Positions 1-10,299 of a stretch of 64,000 bases of DNA are shown here, one piece after another. The stretch lies in NCBI RefSeq assembly GCF_000566685.1, contig NZ_AZQN01000001.1, positions 124,001-188,000 of the forward strand, in the 5' to 3' direction. The position numbers and the translations under genes were made by a program. Below the pieces are notes generated by a model. It had not been told where the DNA came from. It did not search any database and saw only the letters and a list, made by a program, of their open reading frames with translations. This stretch comes from Dyadobacter tibetensis Y620-1. GTDB taxonomy: Bacteria; Bacteroidota; Bacteroidia; Cytophagales; Spirosomataceae. How positions within the stretch are numbered: the stretch's first letter is position 1; every line of letters starts with the position of its first letter.

Positions 1-66
1 CATTTCTATATCTCTTTGTAAATTGGCAAAGTCAGCAGCTAGTATGGACGGGGCTATTTCCGGCAT
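1..66 (-). CDS. rpe: ribulose-phosphate 3-epimerase, N-terminal fragment
   Basis: Read on the minus strand, an ATG at 66 opens 22 codons that run off the left edge in frame. The peptide begins MPEIAPSILAADFANLQ, the typical N-terminus of ribulose-5-phosphate 3-epimerase, where APSILAADF forms the first strand of the TIM barrel. The enzyme interconverts ribulose-5-P and xylulose-5-P in the pentose phosphate pathway in the cytoplasm. It is divergent from ligA with 244 bases between them. The fragment is short, but the motif is highly specific. The rest of the gene lies outside the window. Confidence 0.85.
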   Translation of the reverse strand, partial: MPEIAPSILAADFANLQRDIEM

Positions 67-261
67 AAGTGTAGGGGTTCAGTTTGATTTGGATGGCCAA
101 AAATAAGGAAATATCGGCCAAAATTGATGATTGAACTGATAACTTCCCCTAAAGTCCCGCACCGATTAGTACTTTTATGAGCTTTTTTGTGAGAGAATTC
201 ATTGCTGTAGAATAAATCTTAATTTTGTATTAAAAAGAATAATAAGCACTAAAAAGACCTC

Positions 262-269
262 TACTTTTG
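262..269 (+). promoter_or_regulatory. possible -7 element for ligA
   Basis: TACTTTTG fits the Bacteroidota -7 consensus TAnnTTTG and lies 41 bases before the ligA start. A second match, TAATTTTG, is at 220-227. Neither has a TTG at the usual 19-20 base distance upstream, so the choice between them is open. The rest of the 67-310 spacer between rpe and ligA shows no gene. Confidence 0.35.
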
Positions 270-292
270 TTGTGCTAGGATATTAGAATTAA

Positions 293-2407
<2,115 letters not shown>

Positions 2408-2506
2408 TATTTGATTTTTATGCTTATAATTATCAGAAAATCAGTGTTTTGACAAAAAACCCATCATCGAAAGTTATAACCTTCTGCAATTGACGATTTA
2501 CTTAAC

Positions 2507-2514
2507 TAACTTTG
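2507..2514 (+). promoter_or_regulatory. -7 element for dapA
   Basis: TAACTTTG matches TAnnTTTG and lies 31 bases before the dapA ATG. A TTG at 2490-2492 is only 14 bases upstream, shorter than the usual 19-20, so only the -7 box is convincing. Confidence 0.45.
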
Positions 2515-2545
2515 TGTTTTATTAATAAACATTAATACAGGAATA

Positions 2546-3436
2546 ATGCCATTGGATGAACGTTTCAAAGGGGTAGGCGCGGCACTCGTTACGCCTTTTG
2601 ATGAAGAAGATGCAGTAGATTACACGGGTCTGAAAAATCTGATAGACCTGGTTTCAGAGGGTAACGTGGATTATCTGGTCGTTCAGGGAACAACCGGTGA
2701 GTCACCGACGATTTCCGAAAAGGAGAAAGAGGAGATTCTGAACTTTACCATCGAAAATAATTATAAATCCCTTCCCATCGTCTATGGTATTGGTGGAAAC
2801 TATACCAAGGCGGTTCTTGATACCATCAAGAAAACTAACTTTGAAGGGGTTGATGCCATTCTTTCTGTTTGTCCTTACTATAATAAACCTACTCAAGAAG
2901 GAATAATTGCGCATTTTACGGCCATAGCAGATGCCTCACCGGTTCCTGTCTTGCTATATAACGTACCAGGCCGTACTGTGACCAATATATCGGTACCCAC
3001 TGTGGTAAGTCTGTCCAAACATCCTAATATTATAGGACTGAAGGATGCCGGCGGAAGTCTGGAACAAAGCATGCTTTTGGCTGATGCCGTGGGTGACGAA
3101 TTCCTCTTACTCGCTGGAGACGACAATCTGGTAACTCCCATGATTAGTGTAGGCTGGCACGGAGTGATCTCCGTGATTGCCAATGCATTCCCTAAGGAGT
3201 TTGTCGAGCTTACCTGGCAGGCATTGGAAGGCCGTTTTAAAGAGGCAGCCAAACTTCAGCTGGCGTTTCTAGAGTTTGACGATTTGCTTTATGTGGAGTC
3301 TAACCCTGTAGGTATAAAGAAATGTCTGGAAATTAAAGGTATTTGCGGGCCCAAGGTAAGATTACCTTTACTGGCGGCTACGCCCGAGTTAGGAGAAAAG
3401 CTTGCAAAAGCCATGATCCGTGAAGGTTTTGTCTGA
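2546..3436 (+). CDS. dapA: 4-hydroxy-tetrahydrodipicolinate synthase
   Basis: DapA condenses pyruvate with aspartate-semialdehyde, the first committed step toward diaminopimelate and lysine, in the cytoplasm. The 296-residue TIM barrel carries GTTGES at 48-53, the catalytic tyrosine Y139 in LLYNVPGRT and the Schiff-base lysine K166 in GLKDAGG. Length and start are typical. A strong intrinsic terminator follows 20 bases after the stop, so it is probably transcribed alone. The next pathway enzyme in the window, dapB, is 31 kb away. Confidence 0.97.
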   Translation: MPLDERFKGVGAALVTPFDEEDAVDYTGLKNLIDLVSEGNVDYLVVQGTTGESPTISEKEKEEILNFTIENNYKSLPIVYGIGGNYTKAVLDTIKKTNFEGVDAILSVCPYYNKPTQEGIIAHFTAIADASPVPVLLYNVPGRTVTNISVPTVVSLSKHPNIIGLKDAGGSLEQSMLLADAVGDEFLLLAGDDNLVTPMISVGWHGVISVIANAFPKEFVELTWQALEGRFKEAAKLQLAFLEFDDLLYVESNPVGIKKCLEIKGICGPKVRLPLLAATPELGEKLAKAMIREGFV

Positions 3437-3456
3437 GACCTTGCCTATAGCTATTT

Positions 3457-3484
3457 GCAAAAGGGCTCTTCGGAGCCTTTTTGC
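3457..3484 (+). terminator. dapA intrinsic terminator with UUCG loop
   Basis: A 12-bp stem (3457-3468 with 3473-3484, one G-U pair) closes on a TTCG tetraloop and is followed by a T-rich stretch. It sits just behind dapA and ahead of the true start of the next gene. Confidence 0.85.
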
Positions 3485-3517
3485 TTTTTAAATGAATATT
3501 GTCGCAATCACCTTGTC

Positions 3518-4570
3518 ATGATTAGTTTTTATCCAGGTCCTTCCAAGATTTATCCGCAGGTGGCTACCTATTTACAGGAGGCCTTTGATTCCGGTATTCT
3601 CAGCCAAAATCACCGTAGTGAGGGATTTATGGAATTGATGGATTCTACCCTTCGGCTCGTAAAGAATAAGCTGGCTGTGCCTGCCGACTATGAAGTTTTT
3701 CTGGTTTCTTCCGCTACGGAATGTTGGGAGATTATCGCCCAATCTTTTACCCAGACCGGAGCATTACATGTCTATAATGGTGCATTTGGCAAGAAATGGA
3801 TGGAATATGATGCGGCCATTAATTCTCAGGTAAGTGGATGCGCTTTTTCCCCTGAACAACTTCCTGTCTTAGATGAGGTTTTGCAGGATTCGGCAGATCA
3901 TATAATCTGTTTAACCCATAATGAAACCAGTAATGGAACTTATATTCCTGATACTTTATTAATGGAAGTCAGGTCGCGACATAGTCATTTGATTGCAATA
4001 GATGCTACTTCTTCCATGGCCGGCTTAAATTTGCCCTGGACTCAGGCAGATATCTGGTTTGCTTCGGTTCAGAAATGCTTTGGTCTTCCTCCTGGTTTGG
4101 CCGTACTCATTGTTAGCCCTAGGGCTATTGCTCAGGCGGCAAGTATAGGAGAGCGTAATCATTATAATAGTTTTCTTTTTATCCGAGATAATTTTTTAAA
4201 GTTTCAGACACCCTATACTCCGAATACTTTGGGCATTTATCTTCTAAACCGATGTGCTGAATCTATTGAACCAATTTTGATGATAGATGCACAAATCAGA
4301 AATCGTGCTGAAACTTTATATACTTTTTTTGAGGATTTAGGTCTTAGTCCTGTCGTAGCACGCCAAGAACTCAGGTCTCCTACGGTTTTGGCTTGGCATC
4401 TAGAAGATCAGGCCCTTAAAAAACTAAAAGAGCTGGCGAAAAAGAATGGAATTGTGTTGGGCAATGGTTACGGACCGTGGAAAAACAATACTTTTAGGAT
4501 AGCCAATTTTCCTGCTATCACTGATCCGGAAGTGGAAGTTCTCAAGACTTTTTTGGAGCGCGCATTTTAA
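3518..4570 (+). CDS. class V aminotransferase, phosphoserine aminotransferase-like
   Basis: This is a PLP-dependent fold-type I aminotransferase of 350 residues, closest in motifs to phosphoserine aminotransferase (SerC) of the short type. It starts FYPGPSKIY, has HNETSNG at 134-140, a PLP-contacting ID..SS at 161-166 and the Schiff-base lysine K186 in SVQKCFGLPPG. A longer frame opens at 3455, but that start lies in the dapA terminator hairpin. The ATG at 3518, just before the conserved N-terminus, is therefore chosen. Likely role: transamination of 3-phosphohydroxypyruvate in serine synthesis. An alanine-glyoxylate-type activity cannot be excluded, and no serA lies nearby. Confidence 0.82.
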   Translation: MISFYPGPSKIYPQVATYLQEAFDSGILSQNHRSEGFMELMDSTLRLVKNKLAVPADYEVFLVSSATECWEIIAQSFTQTGALHVYNGAFGKKWMEYDAAINSQVSGCAFSPEQLPVLDEVLQDSADHIICLTHNETSNGTYIPDTLLMEVRSRHSHLIAIDATSSMAGLNLPWTQADIWFASVQKCFGLPPGLAVLIVSPRAIAQAASIGERNHYNSFLFIRDNFLKFQTPYTPNTLGIYLLNRCAESIEPILMIDAQIRNRAETLYTFFEDLGLSPVVARQELRSPTVLAWHLEDQALKKLKELAKKNGIVLGNGYGPWKNNTFRIANFPAITDPEVEVLKTFLERAF

Positions 4571-4623
4571 TTAATGAGTAATATACTCTTATATTAGGTT
4601 TTATATACTCATAGCTTAAGTTT

Positions 4624-4639
4624 GGCTCTTAATGGAGCC
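4624..4639 (+). terminator. weak hairpin after the aminotransferase gene
   Basis: GGCTC (4624-4628) pairs with GAGCC (4635-4639) over a 6-base loop, followed by TTTCC. The stem is short, so this is a tentative terminator. Confidence 0.35.
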
Positions 4640-4690
4640 TTTCCTATACATTATTTGAAATTTTTATAATAAACTACGACCTGCTTCATT

Positions 4691-5404
4691 GTGCGATTGG
4701 ATATATTAAAACAATACGAATCACAGACTAAATTCCTGGTGGCTATTGACTCCATCATATTTGGATTCGACGGTGAATCCCTGAAATTACTCCTCGTTAA
4801 ACGGGGAATAGAGAATGAAAAGGATACATGGTCACTAATGGGAGGCTGGGTACAGGAAAAGGAGAGCCTCGAAGCTGCTGCCTCCAGGGTTCTTTATGAG
4901 CTTACCAACCTAAAAGATATCTATCTGGAGCAATTGCATACCTATGGCGACCCTCAGCGAGATCCCGTTCAGCGAACTTTTTCAGTAGCATATTTTGCCC
5001 TGATCAATGTGGAGGATTATACCCAAGCACTTTCTTCTGCCTATGAAGCACGCTGGTTTTCCTTGGATGAATTACCCACTTTTCTTTTTGATCATTCGAT
5101 GATGGTGAGCCAGGCCATAGAACATCTTCGTTACAAGGCTTCTCAGCATCCTATTGGTTTTGAGCTCTTACCGGAGAAGTTCACGATTCCTCAGCTGCAG
5201 AAACTTTACGAGGCAATTTTTGGAGCTGAACTGGACAAACGGAACTTTAGCCGTAAATTGCTTTCGACAAAATTGTTGATAAAATTGGATGAAAAACAAC
5301 GGGGTTTCTCCAAAAAAGGAGCATACTTCTATAAGATAGACGAGGAAAAGTACCAAAAGCAGTTCAATACCTTTCTTAATTTCTTACCTGGTGGAAGCGT
5401 ATAA
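4691..5404 (+). CDS. NrtR/AraR-type transcriptional regulator with degenerate Nudix domain
   Basis: The 237-residue protein has an N-terminal Nudix fold (about 16-130) and a C-terminal winged helix (about 150-225). This is the NrtR-like architecture in which the Nudix fold serves as ligand sensor. In the Nudix box at 51-74 two catalytic positions are replaced: the expected REUXEE reads R66-V67-L68-Y69-E70-L71, and the following glycine is N73. Hydrolysis is therefore unlikely. Bacteroides AraR, an arabinose regulator, belongs to this family, but no sugar-utilisation genes lie beside this copy. The start is a GTG at 4691. Ligand and targets are unknown. Confidence 0.8.
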   Translation: MRLDILKQYESQTKFLVAIDSIIFGFDGESLKLLLVKRGIENEKDTWSLMGGWVQEKESLEAAASRVLYELTNLKDIYLEQLHTYGDPQRDPVQRTFSVAYFALINVEDYTQALSSAYEARWFSLDELPTFLFDHSMMVSQAIEHLRYKASQHPIGFELLPEKFTIPQLQKLYEAIFGAELDKRNFSRKLLSTKLLIKLDEKQRGFSKKGAYFYKIDEEKYQKQFNTFLNFLPGGSV

Positions 5405-5426
5405 TAGTTGACTCCGACGATTTTTT

Positions 5427-5457
5427 TTGGCTATGCACGGAGTTTTGTTCAACTTTG
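5427..5457 (+). promoter_or_regulatory. promoter for the marC-like gene
   Basis: TTG at 5427-5429 and CAACTTTG at 5450-5457 are separated by 20 bases, the right geometry for a Bacteroidota promoter with one mismatch (CA for TA) in the -7 box. It lies 29 bases before the chosen MarC start and inside the longer alternative frame. Confidence 0.55.
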
Positions 5458-5485
5458 TGTCCAAAAAAATCTTGTCAACAACTGT

Positions 5486-6058
5486 ATGTTTAATTTTAAG
5501 GAAATCATTTCTGTGACGCTGATTTTATTTTCTGTCATAGATGTATTGGGCTCTATCCCGGTGATCGTCGATTTTCGAAGGAAATTGGGACATATTGAGT
5601 CCGAGAAAGCGACCATGGTGGCTGGGCTAATCATGATCCTATTCCTATTTGTAGGAGAACGATTGCTAAGCCTTTTTGGTGTAGATGTATCGTCGTTCGC
5701 TATAGCAGGTGCCATTATCCTGTTCTTACTGGGTATGGAAATGGTGCTGGGCCATAATATATTTAAACATGACGATCTGGATTCAAATGCCGCATCAATC
5801 GTTCCCATCGCTTTTCCAATTATTGCCGGTGCCGGAACCATGACTACTTTGCTGGCCCTCCGTTCAGCCTACGCCATACAGAACATTTTGGTAGGAGTAG
5901 TGGTCAATTTACTATTCGTTTACATGGTCCTAAAATCTTCAGATTGGATAGGACAGAAATTAGGTAAAGGAGGTATAGATGTCTTAAGAAAAATCTTTGG
6001 GATCATCTTACTCGCCATTGCCGTCAAACTTTTTAAATCCAATATTTTCGTTGGATAA
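5486..6058 (+). CDS. MarC family integral membrane protein
   Basis: This is a 190-residue inner-membrane protein with about six hydrophobic helices. It has the MarC-family features SVIDVLGSIPV near the N-terminus and PIAFPIIAGAGTMTT in the middle. The family's transport substrate is not established. A longer frame opens at 5408, but its first 26 residues are not family-like and overlap the promoter. The ATG at 5486 leads straight into FNFKEIISVTLILFSVIDV. The Nudix regulator ends 81 bases upstream, and the intervening promoter suggests separate transcription. Confidence 0.88.
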   Translation: MFNFKEIISVTLILFSVIDVLGSIPVIVDFRRKLGHIESEKATMVAGLIMILFLFVGERLLSLFGVDVSSFAIAGAIILFLLGMEMVLGHNIFKHDDLDSNAASIVPIAFPIIAGAGTMTTLLALRSAYAIQNILVGVVVNLLFVYMVLKSSDWIGQKLGKGGIDVLRKIFGIILLAIAVKLFKSNIFVG

Positions 6059-6114
6059 CTTTCTTAAGTCGGTCGCTGCTCAATTGCCGGCCAAATCATT
6101 AAATTATTCTCATT

Positions 6115-6582
6115 ATGCAACAAATTGACAGCCTTAATCAGGTAGCCGAATTTCATAAAACCTTTAAACACCCTATCCTTAACGAGCCGACCATTCCCTC
6201 GGAAGAGCGCAGCCGCCTTCGTGTAGCCCTATTAGCAGAGGAATTGAAGGAGTTGGAGGTTGCTATTCTTGAAAAGGATATTGTGGAAGTAGCAGATGCA
6301 CTCTGTGATTTGCAGTATGTACTTTCGGGCGCGGTACTGGAATTTGGCCTGGGTGATAAATTTCGAGCGTTATTCGACGAGGTGCAACGCTCTAATATGT
6401 CCAAAGCCTGCGAGACCGTGGCAGAAGCTGAAGCTACTGTGGCCCATTATCAGGCCAAAGGTACACCGTGCTACTACAAGGAAGATGCGGGCAAATACCT
6501 TGTTTATCGCACAGCTGATGATAAAACACTGAAAAATATTAATTATTCTCCAGCCAATCTGGAGCAAATAATTAATCAATAA
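6115..6582 (+). CDS. MazG-like nucleotide pyrophosphohydrolase
   Basis: This 155-residue all-alpha NTP-PPase belongs to the MazG/PRA-PH-like superfamily. The metal-binding pattern EELKE (about 42-46) followed by E..D in VEVADALCDLQYV fits EExxE...ExxD. It probably hydrolyses a nucleoside triphosphate to the monophosphate and pyrophosphate as a housecleaning enzyme. A role in histidine synthesis is unlikely because no his genes are nearby. It lies 56 bases after MarC and 27 bases before pepT, so it could be in the pepT transcript. Confidence 0.82.
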   Translation: MQQIDSLNQVAEFHKTFKHPILNEPTIPSEERSRLRVALLAEELKELEVAILEKDIVEVADALCDLQYVLSGAVLEFGLGDKFRALFDEVQRSNMSKACETVAEAEATVAHYQAKGTPCYYKEDAGKYLVYRTADDKTLKNINYSPANLEQIINQ

Positions 6583-6609
6583 ATATTAGACTATTATTCC
6601 ATTCCTGCC

Positions 6610-7848
6610 ATGAAAACCACTGTTCTAGAACGATTTTTACGTTATGTTCAGATCGATACACAGTCAGACCCCGCCTCCGATCGGTTTCCCAGTACTGCTA
6701 AACAGCGTAATCTCAGTGCACTGCTAGTTGAAGAGTTATTGGCAATGGGGGTTATGGATGCGGAATTAGACGAAAATGGCTATGTATATGCCACCGTCCC
6801 AGCCAAAAATACCAGTAAAGACGTACCGGCTATTTGTTTTTGTTCTCATGTAGATACTTCACCTGATGTTTCTGGTGCCGGCGTCAAACCTTTGTTACAT
6901 AGAAATTGGGATGGTAGTGATATCGTTTTGCCGGATGATCCCACCCAGGTGCTGAGAGTTGGCGAGATGCCAGGCCTTGCCCAGCAAATAGGGCATGACC
7001 TGATTACGGCAAGCGGACGCACCCTTCTGGGAGCTGATAACAAAGCCGGGGTGGCAGAAATAATGGCCGCCGTAGAGTATCTGATTACACATTCCGAACT
7101 CGCTCATGGACCAATTAAAATCCTATTTACACCCGATGAAGAGGTGGGCAGGGGCACTGAAAAGGTTAATCTTAAACGCCTGGGTGCCGATTTTGCTTAT
7201 ACCGTAGATGGTGAAGCGGTAGGCACCATGGAAGACGAAACCTTTTCGGCCGATGGTGCCCGAATTACCATTCAGGGGGTGAGCACGCATCCAGGGTATG
7301 CATTTGGTAAATTAGAGAATGCACTTAAAATAGCGGGGGATATTATCAGTAGCCTGCCTAAAAATCGACTTTCTCCGGAAACTACAGCGGGTAGGGAAGG
7401 GTTTATTCATCCGGTGGCCATGGAAGGAATACAAGAAGTGGCTACCATCGATTTCATTTTGCGTGATTTTACTGATGAAGGCTTATTAGAAAAACAGCAA
7501 ATTCTAAAAGAAATAATGGATCAGGTTCTGGTTCATTATCCGGGCTCCACGGCGTCTCTGGTCGTAACGGAGCAATATCGAAATATGAAACAGATATTGG
7601 CTGAATTTCCACAGGTAGTAGAGTATGCCAAAATGGCTATGGAACGTTCTGGCTTGGAGCCCATACTACGCAGTATTCGGGGAGGAACGGATGGTTCACG
7701 GCTCTCATTTATGGGCTTGCCATGCCCGAACATATTTGCCGGTGAACATGCCTTCCATAGTCGTTTGGAATGGGTGTCATTACAGGATATGGAAAAGGCG
7801 GTGGAAGTGATTGTGAATCTTTGTCAGGTGTGGGAAGAGAAATCGTAA
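6610..7848 (+). CDS. pepT: peptidase T (tripeptide aminopeptidase)
   Basis: This M20-family di-zinc aminopeptidase releases the N-terminal residue of tripeptides in the cytoplasm. Visible motifs: SHVDTSPD (zinc ligand H and D), GADNKAGVAE (bridging D), DEEVGRG (general-base E and zinc E), DGEAVG, STHPG in the dimerisation lid domain, and GGTDGSRLS plus EHAFHSRLE near the C-terminus. The 412-residue length is normal for PepT. Its stop TAA shares one base with the ATG of the RNase H gene (TAATG), suggesting translational coupling. Confidence 0.96.
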   Translation: MKTTVLERFLRYVQIDTQSDPASDRFPSTAKQRNLSALLVEELLAMGVMDAELDENGYVYATVPAKNTSKDVPAICFCSHVDTSPDVSGAGVKPLLHRNWDGSDIVLPDDPTQVLRVGEMPGLAQQIGHDLITASGRTLLGADNKAGVAEIMAAVEYLITHSELAHGPIKILFTPDEEVGRGTEKVNLKRLGADFAYTVDGEAVGTMEDETFSADGARITIQGVSTHPGYAFGKLENALKIAGDIISSLPKNRLSPETTAGREGFIHPVAMEGIQEVATIDFILRDFTDEGLLEKQQILKEIMDQVLVHYPGSTASLVVTEQYRNMKQILAEFPQVVEYAKMAMERSGLEPILRSIRGGTDGSRLSFMGLPCPNIFAGEHAFHSRLEWVSLQDMEKAVEVIVNLCQVWEEKS

Positions 7849-8486
7849 TGGCCAAGAAAACCAAATTTTATGTGGTTTGGAAGGGCCGCGAAACCGGAAT
7901 TTATACAGACTGGAAGGAATGTGAGGCTCAAATAAAAAACTTTGATGGAGCCCAGTACAAATCTTTTGATTCTCTGGAAATTGCCCAGCAGGCAATAGAA
8001 AGAAATTATTGGGAATATATTGCTCGGAAAGAAGCCTCTGCCAAACCTCATCCCAATACGGTACCGGCTGCAATAGGACAACCCATCCTGGATAGTCTGG
8101 CCGTGGATGCTGCCTGGAATACGGCCTCGGGTGACATGGAATACCAGGGGGTTTATCTGGGCAATGGCACCAGAGTTTTTCTTCAGGGACCCTTTCATGA
8201 TGGTACCAATAATATTGGAGAATTTCTGGCTATCGTTCATGCGCTAGCCTATCTGAAGGGTAAAAATAGCCTGATACCCATTTATTCTGATTCCAAAACG
8301 GCAATTAGTTGGGTGAAAAAGAAACATGCTAATACGAAATTGGCGCTCACTCCTCGTAACAAACCCGTATTTGAGTTGTTGCAACGAGCGGAGAGATGGC
8401 TTGCCACCAACACCTATTCAAACAAAATCTTGAAATGGGAAACCAAACATTGGGGAGAAAACCCTGCTGACTTTGGACGAAAATAA
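7848..8486 (+). CDS. rnhA: ribonuclease HI with N-terminal viroplasmin domain
   Basis: This is a 212-residue RNase H that degrades the RNA strand of RNA-DNA hybrids. Residues about 3-45 form a viroplasmin/RNHCP-like hybrid-binding module (FYVVWKGRETGIYTDW). The catalytic domain follows from about 80, with all four acids: D in AVDAAW, E in NNIGEF, D in IYSDSKTA and D in NPADFGR. A longer frame starts at 7770, inside pepT. The ATG at 7848, overlapping the pepT stop by one base, gives the conserved AKKTKFYVVWKG start. The next gene begins two bases after its stop. Confidence 0.93.
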   Translation: MAKKTKFYVVWKGRETGIYTDWKECEAQIKNFDGAQYKSFDSLEIAQQAIERNYWEYIARKEASAKPHPNTVPAAIGQPILDSLAVDAAWNTASGDMEYQGVYLGNGTRVFLQGPFHDGTNNIGEFLAIVHALAYLKGKNSLIPIYSDSKTAISWVKKKHANTKLALTPRNKPVFELLQRAERWLATNTYSNKILKWETKHWGENPADFGRK

Positions 8487-8488
8487 TA

Positions 8489-9211
8489 ATGGCCAGAAAC
8501 AGCTTTTTTCAATTCAAACAGTTTATTATTCGGCAGGATCGATGCGCAATGAAGGTCTGCACCGATGCTTGCATTTTTGGTGCCTGGTTGTCTTTAGGAG
8601 AGGCACAGAATGTACTTGATATAGGTTCTGGAACAGGTTTGCTAACGTTGATGCTCGCTCAAAGATTTCCTAAGGCTAAGGTTACCGGCATAGAGCTGGA
8701 TGCTCCAGCCTTCGAACAGTCGGTTCAAAATGTTGAAAATAGCCCCTATAATAAGCAAATTGAGTTACTTCAGGGAGATATCCGACAATATGAGCCTGGG
8801 AAGCTATACGAATCAATCATAAGCAATCCGCCATTCTATCAAGCGAGCCTGCGTTCCCCCTCTGCTCAAAAAAATGCGGCACATCATGCCGAGACACTCC
8901 ATTTTGAAGATCTGTTATATGCTGTAGCTCGCCTCTTAAAACCAGAAGGGGAGTTGCACCTACTTCTTCCATGGGATGAAAGTCATGTTTTTATAAAAAT
9001 GGCAGAGACGAAGGGATTTATTTTGAAACAGAGTCTGACCATAAATAACCATATTGAGAAAAAACCATTCCGTCGCATCATGTGCTTTCAACGAGCTACA
9101 GAGTCGGATAATGGATTGAAAGAAAGCGATTTGGTAATATATTCTTCCCATGGCCAAGGGTATACATCCGAATTTGAGGCGCTATTAGGACCATTTTATT
9201 TGAAATTATGA
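8489..9211 (+). CDS. trmN6: tRNA1(Val) (adenine(37)-N6)-methyltransferase-like
   Basis: This is a class I SAM-dependent methyltransferase of 240 residues. The SAM-binding glycine motif is LDIGSGTGLL, and the N6-adenine catalytic motif is NPPFY in IISNPPFYQ, as in the TrmN6/YfiC family. It probably methylates A37 of tRNA1(Val). The start FFQFKQFIIRQDRCAMKV is characteristic of the family. Only two bases separate it from rnhA, so pepT, rnhA and this gene form one transcription unit. Family assignment is strong; the precise tRNA target is inferred. Confidence 0.87.
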   Translation: MARNSFFQFKQFIIRQDRCAMKVCTDACIFGAWLSLGEAQNVLDIGSGTGLLTLMLAQRFPKAKVTGIELDAPAFEQSVQNVENSPYNKQIELLQGDIRQYEPGKLYESIISNPPFYQASLRSPSAQKNAAHHAETLHFEDLLYAVARLLKPEGELHLLLPWDESHVFIKMAETKGFILKQSLTINNHIEKKPFRRIMCFQRATESDNGLKESDLVIYSSHGQGYTSEFEALLGPFYLKL

Positions 9212-9269
9212 AAGGAAAAAAGCGAACTTTACAACTTTAATAATAAGCTACGACATTTCGTTCCATTTC

Positions 9270-10271
9270 ATGACCAATTTACCAGTACAAATTACCGTAT
9301 TAATTCCACTATATAATGAGGAAGAATCGCTTCCTGAGCTCTGTGCCTGGATCCAAAGGGTGATGCAGGAGGAAGGGTTCCGATATGAAGTTATATTTGT
9401 CGATGATGGTAGTAAAGACGATTCCTGGTCGGTCATAGAAAAACTTTCCGCTGAAAATCCCTATGTGAAGGGGCTGAAATTTGTCCGGAATTATGGAAAA
9501 ACGGCCGCTTTGCAAACAGGTTTTCAGGCTGCTGAGGGGGAGGTGATCATCACCATGGATGCCGATTTGCAGGATAGCCCAGACGAGATTCCTGCTCTTT
9601 ATCGTATGATTACTCAACAGGGTCTAGACCTGGTGTCGGGTTGGAAGAAAAAAAGGTACGACCCCATTACCAAAACACTACCTACTAAGCTTTTCAATGC
9701 GGTGACACGGAAAATTTCCGGTGTGGCACTTCACGATTTTAACTGTGGGCTAAAAGCTTATCGCCGTGAGGTCGTCAAACATATTACCATTTATGGGGAA
9801 ATGCACCGATATATTCCTGTTATTGCCAAATGGAATGGCTTTGCCAAGATTGGAGAAAAGGTGGTCCAACACCGTCCCCGAAAATACGGAACGACAAAAT
9901 TTGGATTAGAAAGATTCATTTTTGGCTTCCTCGATTTGCTTTCGATTGCCTTTGTTAATAAGTTTGGCCGTCGACCTATGCATTTATTTGGCAGTCTAGG
10001 TACGCTTATGTTTTTTCTGGGTTCTGTTATAACTTTCTGGCTGATTGGTTCGAAAATATATAAGATCTATATTTCGCATGAGGTTTATCGGAATGTAACC
10101 GAAAATCCTCTGTTCTTTTTGGCATTACTAGCTATCGTGGTAGGGACTCAATTGTTTCTGGCTGGCTTTTTAGGAGAGCTATTTGTGAAACAGTCTATCT
10201 CCAAGGCCGATGACTATGTTGTCTCTGAACGTGCAGAAAGACCGAGCTCACAGATAAATACTGGTTTGTAA
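9270..10271 (+). CDS. polyprenyl-phosphate-type GT2 glycosyltransferase
   Basis: This 333-residue membrane-attached family 2 glycosyltransferase resembles DPM1, ArnC and GtrB. The GT-A domain starts TVLIPLYNEEESL, has VDDGSKDDS and the metal-binding DADLQD, and continues with a family-typical HDFNCGLKAYRREV. Two transmembrane helices lie near residues 240-260 and 280-305. It probably moves a sugar onto undecaprenyl phosphate on the cytoplasmic face for later use in the periplasm. The nearby spacer carries AATAAGCTACGAC (9242-9254), which is nearly repeated before the Nudix regulator at 4668-4680. Confidence 0.85.
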   Translation: MTNLPVQITVLIPLYNEEESLPELCAWIQRVMQEEGFRYEVIFVDDGSKDDSWSVIEKLSAENPYVKGLKFVRNYGKTAALQTGFQAAEGEVIITMDADLQDSPDEIPALYRMITQQGLDLVSGWKKKRYDPITKTLPTKLFNAVTRKISGVALHDFNCGLKAYRREVVKHITIYGEMHRYIPVIAKWNGFAKIGEKVVQHRPRKYGTTKFGLERFIFGFLDLLSIAFVNKFGRRPMHLFGSLGTLMFFLGSVITFWLIGSKIYKIYISHEVYRNVTENPLFFLALLAIVVGTQLFLAGFLGELFVKQSISKADDYVVSERAERPSSQINTGL

Positions 10272-10299
10272 CATAAAAATTTTCTTATTTATAAAATTA

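Noticed and set aside
3455-3517. N-terminal extension of the SerC-like aminotransferase
   Set aside because: These codons overlap the dapA terminator and do not match the family N-terminus.
7770-7847. Longer N-terminus for the RNase H gene
   Set aside because: It would lie entirely inside pepT; the TAATG junction and the viroplasmin-domain start at 7848 explain the gene better.
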